Positions 7,846 to 13,639 of a stretch of 13,639 nt of DNA are shown here, in pieces. Position 1 is the first letter of the stretch. The number at the start of each line of letters is the position of its first letter. The DNA comes from Actinomycetes bacterium. GTDB taxonomy: Bacteria > Actinomycetota > Actinomycetes > Propionibacteriales > Propionibacteriaceae. The notes below the pieces were generated by a model that had not been told where the DNA came from, made no database searches, and saw only the letters and a program-made list of their open reading frames with translations. The DNA is taken from NCBI GenBank assembly GCA_021794705.1, contig JAJYQH010000188.1:1-13639 (forward strand). Direction: 5' to 3'. The position numbers and the translations under genes are program-made.

Positions 7846-8814
7846 TCAGAAGCCGGCCGGCAGGTGCGGCGCGTACGCCTCCTCGAGCCGGGCGATCTCC
7901 TCGTCGCTCAGCTCGAGGTCGACGGCGGCCGCGGCGTCGCTGAGGTGGTGCGGCTTGGTGGCCCCGACGATCGGCGAGGTGACCGCGGGGTTCTTGAGCA
8001 CCCATGCCAGCGCGACCTGCGCCATGGGGACGCCGCGCTGCTCGGCGATCGCCTGCACCGCGTCCACGACCGGCTTGTCCGCCTCCCCGTAGAGCCGCTT
8101 GCCGAACTGGTCGGTCTCGGCGCGCTGGGTCTGCTCGCCCCACGGCCGGGCCACCTTGCCGCGGGCCAGCGGGCTCCACGGGGTCACCCCGACGCCCTGG
8201 TCGGCGCAGAACGGGAGCATCTCCCGCTCCTCCTCGCGCTGGATCAGGTTGTACTGGTCCTGCATCGAGACGAACCGGGTCCAGCCGTTCAGGTCGGCGG
8301 TGTACTGCATCTGCGCGAACTGCCAGGTCCACATCGACGAAGCCCCGATGTAGCGGGCCTTGCCCGACCGCACCACGTCGTGGAGGGCCTCCATCGTCTC
8401 CTCGACGGGGGTGTTGGGGTCGAAGCGGTGGATGATGTACAGGTCGATGTAGTCGGTGCCGAGCCGGGTCAGCGAGGCGTCGACCTGCTCCATGATCGCC
8501 TTGCGCGACAGGCCCTGGCCGCCGGGGCCCTCGTGCATCTTCCCGTTCACCTTGGTGGCCAGCACGATGTCCTCCCGCCGGGAGAAGCGGGTGATGGCCC
8601 GGCCGGTGAACTCCTCGCTGCTGCCGAGGGAGTAGACGTTGGCGGTGTCCCAGAAGGTGATGCCCAGTTCCACCGCCTGGCGGAAGTAGGGCTGCGCGGC
8701 GTCCTCGTCGAGCACCCACGGGTGGCCGCCGCGCGAGGCGTCCCCGTAGCTCATGCAGCCGAGCGCGATCCGGCTGACCTTCAATCCCGATGTTCCCAGG
8801 CGTCGTGTCTCCAT
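7846..8814 (-). CDS. Aldo/keto reductase, YajO-like
   Basis: Predicted 322-residue NADPH-dependent oxidoreductase of the aldo/keto reductase superfamily ((beta/alpha)8 barrel, cytoplasmic). The catalytic tetrad is visible: Asp56 and Tyr61 (DTANVYSLGSSEE), Lys88 (VLATKV) and His129 (YIIHRFD). The cofactor side includes VSMQDQYNLIQREEEREMLP and TPWSPLARGK near residues 182-220, and SPIVGATKPHHL near the C-terminus. The sequence resembles E. coli YajO along its length (YIGASSM, REEEREMLP, WSPLARG). The physiological carbonyl substrate is unknown. The ATG lies 7 nt after a TAGACT -10 box, suggesting a leaderless transcript. It is divergent from the TauE/SafE permease gene, with 83 bp between starts. 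Nothing is missing or unusual in the protein. Confidence 0.93.
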   Translation of the reverse strand: METRRLGTSGLKVSRIALGCMSYGDASRGGHPWVLDEDAAQPYFRQAVELGITFWDTANVYSLGSSEEFTGRAITRFSRREDIVLATKVNGKMHEGPGGQGLSRKAIMEQVDASLTRLGTDYIDLYIIHRFDPNTPVEETMEALHDVVRSGKARYIGASSMWTWQFAQMQYTADLNGWTRFVSMQDQYNLIQREEEREMLPFCADQGVGVTPWSPLARGKVARPWGEQTQRAETDQFGKRLYGEADKPVVDAVQAIAEQRGVPMAQVALAWVLKNPAVTSPIVGATKPHHLSDAAAAVDLELSDEEIARLEEAYAPHLPAGF

Positions 8815-8821
8815 GGTCCCG

Positions 8822-8827
8822 AGTCTA
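8822..8827 (-). promoter_or_regulatory. -10 box of the aldo/keto reductase gene (leaderless)
   Basis: Minus-strand TAGACT is followed by 7 nt (CGGGACC) and the ATG. This is the canonical spacing for a transcript that starts at the A of the start codon. There is no Shine-Dalgarno sequence. Confidence 0.6.
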
Positions 8828-8873
8828 GGAGCGGGCCGAGGAGCCGTCGTCGGACGGCCGCCACCGCTCCGGC

Positions 8874-8879
8874 TAGGGT
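8874..8879 (+). promoter_or_regulatory. -10 box of the TauE/SafE permease gene
   Basis: TAGGGT fits TAnnnT and lies 18 nt before the ATG, giving a predicted leader of about 11-12 nt that holds the strong GGAGGAGG at 8886-8893. It faces the reductase promoter in the same 83-bp gap. Confidence 0.5.
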
Positions 8880-8885
8880 TTCCGC

Positions 8886-8893
8886 GGAGGAGG
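8886..8893 (+). promoter_or_regulatory. Ribosome binding site of the TauE/SafE permease gene
   Basis: GGAGGAGG ends 4 nt before ATG 8898 and fixes this start. Confidence 0.65.
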
Positions 8894-8897
8894 CGGC

Positions 8898-9680
8898 ATG
8901 GGGATCGGATGGCACGTCGTGGCGGCGCTCGTCGGGGCGGCGTTCGTCGCGGGCTGGGTCGACTCCATCGTCGGCGGTGGCGGCCTCATCCAGCTGCCGT
9001 CACTGCTCATCGGCCTGCCCGCAGCGACCCCGGCCGCCACCGTCTCGGGCACCAACAAGATCTCCTCGGTCGCCGGCACGTTCATGGCGACCACGACGTA
9101 CTTCCGACACGTGCGGGTGGAGTGGCGCAGCGCCCTGCCGCTCGTCGCCGGGGCGTGGGCGGGGTCGACCGCGGGGGCCACCGTCGTCCGGTTCTTCCCC
9201 AAGCAGTACTTCACCCCGCTGGTGCTCGTGGTGCTCGTCGCGGTCGGCTGGTACACCGTGCGGCGTCCGCAGCTCGGACTCGTGCACGCGCTGCGCCACT
9301 CGGGCAGGGCGCATTACCTGCGCCTCGTCGGCCTGGGCCTCGGGATCGGGGCGTACGACGGGTTCATCGGCCCCGGCACCGGCACCTTCTTCGTCATCGC
9401 CCTCGTCGCCATCCTGGGCTACGGCTTCCTCGAGGCCAGCGCGCTGAGCAAGCTCGCGAACCTCACCACCAACCTCGCCGCGCTGTCGGTGCTCGGCACG
9501 AGCGGTCACGTGCTGTGGCACCTCGGGCTGACGATGGCCGCGGCCAACCTCGCCGGCGGCTTCACCGGTGCCCACATGGCGCTGCGGCACGGGAACGGAT
9601 TCGTCCGTCGGGTCTTCCTCGTCGTCGTCGCGGCGCTCGCGGCCAAGCTCGCCTGGGACTCGCTGGCGCCCCTGCTCTGA
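8898..9680 (+). CDS. TauE/SafE (YfcA-like) family membrane permease
   Basis: Predicted 260-residue inner-membrane protein of the TauE/SafE family, whose members are linked to export of sulfite, sulfoacetate and other organic anions. It shows the family's internal duplication. Half one opens GWVDSIVGGGGLIQLPSLL (residues 19-37) followed by GTNKISS. Half two opens GAYDGFIGPGTGTFF (151-165) followed by LSKLANLTTNLAAL. About eight hydrophobic segments are visible, with a basic loop HALRHSGRAHYLR near 130-142 between the halves. The start has a strong ribosome binding site. A separate -10 box follows the gene, so it is probably transcribed alone, and the 50-bp gap to the HAD gene leaves read-through possible. 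The substrate cannot be assigned, and no sulfur genes are nearby. A C-terminal remnant of another member may lie at 7469-7618. Confidence 0.92.
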   Translation: MGIGWHVVAALVGAAFVAGWVDSIVGGGGLIQLPSLLIGLPAATPAATVSGTNKISSVAGTFMATTTYFRHVRVEWRSALPLVAGAWAGSTAGATVVRFFPKQYFTPLVLVVLVAVGWYTVRRPQLGLVHALRHSGRAHYLRLVGLGLGIGAYDGFIGPGTGTFFVIALVAILGYGFLEASALSKLANLTTNLAALSVLGTSGHVLWHLGLTMAAANLAGGFTGAHMALRHGNGFVRRVFLVVVAALAAKLAWDSLAPLL

Positions 9681-9717
9681 GCCGGGCGGATCGGCAGCGC
9701 CGCTACGACCGGGTCCA

Positions 9718-9723
9718 TAGCAT
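9718..9723 (+). promoter_or_regulatory. -10 box of the HAD/GH65 pair (leaderless)
   Basis: TAGCAT, 7 nt before ATG 9731, with no Shine-Dalgarno sequence between. The arrangement predicts a transcript starting at the initiation codon and marks the start of the two-gene unit. No clear -35 box is visible. Confidence 0.6.
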
Positions 9724-9730
9724 CGTCGGT

Positions 9731-10444
9731 ATGGACTGGACCGGGATCAGGGCCGCCCTCTTCGACCTCGACGGCGTCATCACGCCCACCGCCGAGATCC
9801 ACATGGTGGCGTGGAGCGAGCTGTTCGGCGACTTCCTCGGCTCCCGAGAGGGCGTGGCGCCGTACACCGACGCCGACTACTTCGCCCACATCGACGGCAA
9901 GCCGCGCTACGACGGCGTCCGCGACCTCCTCGCCTCCCGCGGCATCACCCTGCCCGAGGGCGAACCCGACGACGACCCCGGGGCCGAGACAGTCTGCGGT
10001 CTCGGCAACCGCAAGGACCAGGCCTTCACCGAGATCCTCGCGCGGGACGGCGTCCGGGCCTACCCCGGCACCCTCGCCCTGCTCGACGACCTCGACCGGC
10101 GGGGCGTCGCCTCGGCGGTCGTGTCCTCCTCGAAGAACGCCCGGGCCGTGCTGGACGCCGCCGGGCTGGGGCGGCGCTTCGGTGTGATCGTCGACGGCAA
10201 CGTGGCGCGCGAGGAGCGGCTGCGGGGCAAACCCGCCCCCGACACCTACCTGCGGGCCGCCGAGCTGCTCGGCGTCCCCCGGGAGCAGTGCGTCGTCGTC
10301 GAGGACGCCGTCTCGGGCGTCCAGGCCGGACGCGCCGGGGGCTTCGGCCTCGTGCTCGGCGTCGACCGCGGCGCGGGGGCCGACACCCTCGAGCGCGCGG
10401 GCGCCCATCTCGTCGTCTCGGATCTCGAGGAGGCCCGACCATGA
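9731..10444 (+). CDS. Beta-phosphoglucomutase family HAD phosphatase
   Basis: Predicted 237-residue cytoplasmic HAD enzyme that interconverts beta-glucose 1-phosphate and glucose 6-phosphate. The key residues follow Lactococcus beta-phosphoglucomutase closely. Asp12 (nucleophile) and Asp14 (acid/base) sit in FDLDGVITPT and His24 lies 12 residues later, as in Asp8/His20. Lys95 is in GLGNRKDQAF, Ser132 in VVSSSKN, Lys167 in RGKPAPDTYL, and Glu191-Asp192 in VVEDAVSGVQAG. The cap domain has the FAHIDGKPRYDGVRDLLASR stretch seen in actinobacterial members such as Rv3400. The ATG is set by the leaderless -10 box. The stop overlaps the GH65 start as ATGA, so translation is likely coupled. Pairing with a GH65 enzyme supports the mutase role over a general sugar phosphatase. 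No trehalose-phosphatase domain is fused, unlike Rv2006 (OtsB1). Confidence 0.92.
   Translation: MDWTGIRAALFDLDGVITPTAEIHMVAWSELFGDFLGSREGVAPYTDADYFAHIDGKPRYDGVRDLLASRGITLPEGEPDDDPGAETVCGLGNRKDQAFTEILARDGVRAYPGTLALLDDLDRRGVASAVVSSSKNARAVLDAAGLGRRFGVIVDGNVAREERLRGKPAPDTYLRAAELLGVPREQCVVVEDAVSGVQAGRAGGFGLVLGVDRGAGADTLERAGAHLVVSDLEEARP
10427..10433 (+). promoter_or_regulatory. Ribosome binding site of the GH65 gene inside the HAD gene
   Basis: GAGGAGG ends 7 nt before ATG 10441, within the last codons of the HAD gene. It supports this start and coupled translation through the ATGA overlap. Confidence 0.7.
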
Positions 10445-12993
10445 ACCACGACCCGCGGGGCGTGCCGCTCGACCCGGTCGACCGCATCCGCTTCCCCGTC
10501 GACCCCTGGGCCCTCGTCGAGACCGAGCCCAGCCGCGACGACCTCGGTACGACCGAGACCCTGTTCGCCCTCGGCAACGGCTACCTCGGCATGCGGGCCA
10601 ATCCCGAGGAGGGACGCGACTCCTACGCCCACGGCACGTTCATCAACGGCTTCCACGAGACCTGGCCGATCCACCACGCCGAGGAGGCGTTCGGCTTCGC
10701 CAAGGTGGGCCAGACGATCGTCAACGTGCCCGACGCCAAGACCATGAAGATCTACATCGACGACGAGCCGCTGCTGCTCACCGTCGCCGACCTGCACCAC
10801 TACCGGCGCACCCTCGACTTCCGCGAGGGCGAGCTCCGCCGGGAGGTCGTGTGGCGCACCCCGTCCGGCAAGCGGGTCTCGATCCGCTCCCGCCGCATGG
10901 TCTCGTTCACCGAGCGTCACCTCGCGTTGATGACCCTCGAGATCACCATGCTCGAGGGGGATGCCCCGATCGTCGTCTCCTCCCAGGTGCTCAACCGGCA
11001 GGACGGCATCGACGAGTACGCCCAGCGGGCCCGGGCCAGCGAGGAGTTCGACCCGCGCAAGGCGAGCAGGTTCGCCGCCCGCGTGCTCGAGCCGCGCGGC
11101 GATTGGCACAGCGAGCGCCGGATGATCCTCGGCTACCAGACCGCTCACTCCGGCATGACCCTCGCGGTCGCGGTCGACCACACGATCGAGACCGACAACG
11201 AGGTCGAGGAGCTGATCAGCACCGAGCCCGACATCGGCAAGAAGGTCTACCGGGTGCAGGCGCACCAGGGGCAGCCGATCGTCATCAACAAGGCCGTCGC
11301 CTACCACAACTCGCGGGGCGTGGCCGTCCGGGAGCTGTTCGACCGCTGCCGCCGGACGCTCGACCGCGTCCGGCAGTACGGGTTCGAGCACTACCGGGAC
11401 GCCCAGCGGACCTGGCTCGACGACTGGTGGGCGGGATGCGACGTCCGGATCGAGGGGCACCCGCACCTGCAGCAGGCGGTGCGCTGGAACCTGTTCCAGT
11501 TGGCGCAGGCCTCGGCGCGGGCCGACCAGCTGGGGATCGCAGCCAAGGGCGTCACCGGCTCCGGCTACGAGGGCCACTACTTCTGGGACACCGAGGCCTA
11601 CGTCATCCCGTTCCTCAGCCACACCCACCCCGGGCTCGCACGGAACGCGCTGCGGTTCCGGGTGACGATGCTGCCCAAGGCCCGCGAGCGGGCCCGCGAG
11701 GTCGCCCAACTCGGCGCGCTCTTCCCGTGGCGGACGATCAACGGTGACGAAGCGTCGGCCTACTACGCGGCGGGCACCGCCCAGTACCACATCAACGCCG
11801 ACATCTCGTACGCGCTCATGAACTACTACGCCGCCACCGGCGACTCGTCGTTCATGTTCCGGGAGGGTGTCGACGTGCTCATCGAGACCGCCCGGCTCTG
11901 GGCCGACCTGGGCTTCTGGCGCACCGATGCGTCCGGGGGCCGCAGCTTCCACATCCACGGCGTGACCGGGCCCGACGAGTACACGACGGTGGTGAACAAC
12001 AACCTGTTCACCAACGTGATGGCGCGGGCCAACCTGTGGAGCGCCGTCCGCGTCCTCCGCGACATGGCCGACCACGACCCCGACGCCGACGCCCGGGTGC
12101 GGACGCGGCTGCGGGTCACCGACGCCGAGGTCGAGGAGTGGACAGCCTGCGCCGACGCCATGGTCATTCCCTACGACGAGGCGCTGCGCGTCCACCCGCA
12201 GGACGAGCACTTCCTCGAACGGGAGCTGTGGGATCTCGAGAACACGCCCGCCGAGATGCGTCCGCTGCTCCTGCACTACCACCCGCTGGTCATCTACCGG
12301 TTCCAGGTGCTCAAGCAGGCCGACGTCGTGCTGGCGCTGTTCCTCCAGGGCGATCAGTTCGACCAGGCGGTGAAGCGGCGCGACTTCGACTACTACGACC
12401 CCATCACGACCGGCGACTCGACGCTGTCGGCCCTCGTGCAGGCGATCATGGCCGCCGAGGTCGGCTACCAGGAGATGGCCCTGTCGTACTTCCATCTCGG
12501 CCTGTTCGTCGACCTCGCCGACCTGCACGACAACACCGCCGACGGGGTGCACATCGCCTCGGCCGCGGGCGTGTGGAACGCCCTCGTCCACGGCTTCGGT
12601 GGCATGCGCGACTACGGCGGTCACCTCACCTTCGACCCGAGGCTCCCCGTGGAGTGGCCGTCGCTGACGTTCCGGCTGCGCTCGCACGGCACCCTCCTCG
12701 ACGTGCGTCTCGAGGCCGAGCGGATGGTGTTCACCGTGGTCACCGGCGGCGAGCTGAGCGTCGGCGTCCGGGGCCGGGAGGTCGTCGTCGCCCCCGGCGA
12801 CCCGGTGGAGGTGCCGTTGGCGGGCCAGGGGCCGGTGCTGCGCAGCCTCGAGGGCCATCACCCGGTCATCGGCGACCTGCGGGCCGACGGCACGATGATC
12901 ACCGCGGAGGTCCCCGAGCCGAGCGCGCCCCTCGACGAGGGGCCGCCCCGGCTGGTCCAGGAGCCGATCACACCCAGCCCGGCCACCACGTGA
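10441..12993 (+). CDS. Glycoside hydrolase family 65 protein (disaccharide phosphorylase type)
   Basis: Predicted 850-residue cytoplasmic enzyme of family GH65, which includes maltose, trehalose and kojibiose phosphorylases. These release beta-glucose 1-phosphate with inversion. The N-terminal beta-sandwich covers about 15-290 (LFALGNGYLGMRANPEEG, HGTFINGFHE), a helical linker follows, and the (alpha/alpha)6 barrel runs from about 340 to 715. FWDTEAYVIPF near 382-392 is a substrate-site motif. HGVTGPDEYT supplies the general acid Glu513, followed by VVNNNLFTN. GDSTLS at 658-663 aligns with the HESSLS phosphate-site region of known phosphorylases. A C-terminal beta domain starts near 737. At 850 residues it is longer than classical maltose phosphorylases (about 750), with extra acidic/proline sequence at the end. 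It resembles Mtb Rv3401, also paired with a mutase gene. The disaccharide cannot be read from the sequence. The last 26 bp overlap the opposite-strand DUF4439 gene. Confidence 0.93.
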   Translation: MNHDPRGVPLDPVDRIRFPVDPWALVETEPSRDDLGTTETLFALGNGYLGMRANPEEGRDSYAHGTFINGFHETWPIHHAEEAFGFAKVGQTIVNVPDAKTMKIYIDDEPLLLTVADLHHYRRTLDFREGELRREVVWRTPSGKRVSIRSRRMVSFTERHLALMTLEITMLEGDAPIVVSSQVLNRQDGIDEYAQRARASEEFDPRKASRFAARVLEPRGDWHSERRMILGYQTAHSGMTLAVAVDHTIETDNEVEELISTEPDIGKKVYRVQAHQGQPIVINKAVAYHNSRGVAVRELFDRCRRTLDRVRQYGFEHYRDAQRTWLDDWWAGCDVRIEGHPHLQQAVRWNLFQLAQASARADQLGIAAKGVTGSGYEGHYFWDTEAYVIPFLSHTHPGLARNALRFRVTMLPKARERAREVAQLGALFPWRTINGDEASAYYAAGTAQYHINADISYALMNYYAATGDSSFMFREGVDVLIETARLWADLGFWRTDASGGRSFHIHGVTGPDEYTTVVNNNLFTNVMARANLWSAVRVLRDMADHDPDADARVRTRLRVTDAEVEEWTACADAMVIPYDEALRVHPQDEHFLERELWDLENTPAEMRPLLLHYHPLVIYRFQVLKQADVVLALFLQGDQFDQAVKRRDFDYYDPITTGDSTLSALVQAIMAAEVGYQEMALSYFHLGLFVDLADLHDNTADGVHIASAAGVWNALVHGFGGMRDYGGHLTFDPRLPVEWPSLTFRLRSHGTLLDVRLEAERMVFTVVTGGELSVGVRGREVVVAPGDPVEVPLAGQGPVLRSLEGHHPVIGDLRADGTMITAEVPEPSAPLDEGPPRLVQEPITPSPATT

Positions 12994-13639
12994 CGGGGGT
13001 GGCGAGGGCCGCCGCCCGGTCCTGCTGCGCCGCCGCCGCGTCCACCGCCGCGCCGCGCTGCTCCCCGCTCGAGGCCGCCGCCACCCGGAGCCACGCCGCC
13101 ATGACGTCGCTCTCCAGCCGGCCCCACAGGGCCCGCACCGCCGACGGGGACGTGGCGCGGCCGGGCAGGTCGTAGACGAGCGGGCCGGGTGTGGGCGGCG
13201 CCGACGCCTGGACGAGCATCGCTTCCACGTCGTCGCGCAGCGCCCACACCTGGGTGAGGCGCGCCTCCCCGGTGCTCACGGAGGGGTCGTGCAGGGGGAG
13301 CGCGCCCAGCCCGACCTCCAGCCCCTGGGCGAGCGCGTCGACCCGGCTGAGCAGCACCGCGAGGGCGTCGTCGCGCGACCCGACGTCGACGTGGTGGGGG
13401 GAGGCACCTCCGGAGGACACCGCGACCGAGGGCGCCCGGACGGCGTGGGCCGTCACGGCCAGGGAGGCGAGGAGCAGGGCGAGGTCGCCGGCGTCCGCGG
13501 CCAGGCAGCGGTCGCGGAACCGGGACTCGAGGCCCCGCTGCCGCCCCGCGATCGACGCGAGCAGCGCCGTCGGCCCGGGTGCGGGGCCGGTGGGGGAGGG
13601 CGTGGGCGAGCCGGGCGCGGACGGGGAGGCGGTCGCCGC
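12968..13639 (-). CDS. DUF4439 ferritin-like domain protein (5' end beyond window)
   Basis: The minus frame is open from the right edge to TGA 12970-12968, showing 223 C-terminal residues. The first 35 visible residues are Pro/Ser/Thr/Ala-rich (SPSAPGSPTPSPTGPAPGP), like the linker after a signal peptide or lipobox, so the missing N-terminus may carry an export signal. Helical segments follow, including RGLESRFRDRC. Near the C-terminus are the DUF4439 features VYDLPGRATSPSAVRALW, then ESDVMAAWLRVAAAS and the tryptophan-rich end TWWPGWV. The domain folds as a ferritin-like helical bundle, but no canonical ExxH iron ligands are obvious and its function is unknown. In many actinomycetes a DUF4439 gene sits near proS and rimP-nusA; here proS lies 7.7 kb away. 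It overlaps the GH65 gene by 26 bp in tail-to-tail orientation. Confidence 0.8.
   Translation of the reverse strand, partial: AATASPSAPGSPTPSPTGPAPGPTALLASIAGRQRGLESRFRDRCLAADAGDLALLLASLAVTAHAVRAPSVAVSSGGASPHHVDVGSRDDALAVLLSRVDALAQGLEVGLGALPLHDPSVSTGEARLTQVWALRDDVEAMLVQASAPPTPGPLVYDLPGRATSPSAVRALWGRLESDVMAAWLRVAAASSGEQRGAAVDAAAAQQDRAAALATPVTWWPGWV

Noticed and set aside
7469..8719. A single long minus frame that would join the permease remnant to the reductase region
   Set aside because: Across 7846-8719 it is out of frame with the motif-bearing reductase; only its last 49 codons resemble a permease.
10246..12861. 871-codon open frame antisense to the GH65 gene
   Set aside because: No recognisable domain and Val/Asp/Gly/His bias from complementary codons; the plus frame is a complete GH65 enzyme.
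12036..13175. 379-codon plus frame crossing from the GH65 gene into the DUF4439 gene
   Set aside because: Arg/Pro/Ala-rich shadow out of frame with both real genes, with no homology visible.

Overview
The window is very GC-rich DNA with GTG/ATG starts, GGAGG-type ribosome binding sites and TAnnnT -10 boxes set 6-7 nt before start codons. Together with an Ada/AlkA-type repair protein, an MMPL transporter, a DUF4439 ferritin-like protein and an Rv3400/Rv3401-like gene pair, this points to an actinomycete (Actinomycetota). The sequence alone does not settle the genus.

Layout. At the left edge is a truncated, leftward Ada-AlkA fusion for alkylation-damage repair. It is divergent from a rightward MMPL/RND-type membrane transporter, which is followed by proS (prolyl-tRNA synthetase with its editing domain). 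Convergent with proS is a leftward pair: a patatin-like lipase, and upstream of it an ArgE/DapE-type M20 deacetylase (7-nt gap, probable operon). Next comes a 477-bp stretch without an intact gene (7369-7845). It holds a repeat cluster able to form a 17-bp hairpin, a probable C-terminal remnant of a TauE/SafE permease, and a degenerate array with strictly alternating 39/23-nt spacing. Beyond it a leftward YajO-like aldo/keto reductase is divergent from a rightward TauE/SafE permease. After that a beta-phosphoglucomutase-like HAD phosphatase and a GH65 disaccharide phosphorylase-type enzyme overlap by ATGA. The right edge holds a leftward, truncated DUF4439 protein that overlaps the GH65 gene tail to tail.

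How the genes work together. The clearest functional unit is the HAD/GH65 pair. GH65 phosphorylases split an alpha-linked disaccharide (trehalose, maltose or kojibiose type) into glucose and beta-glucose 1-phosphate, which beta-phosphoglucomutase turns into glucose 6-phosphate. The remaining genes look like separate housekeeping or accessory units.

I see no complete new defence or mobile system. The part least explained by known genes is 7369-7845, which looks like a scar or accumulation site for repeats. No tRNA, rRNA, CRISPR array or intact transposase was recognised.
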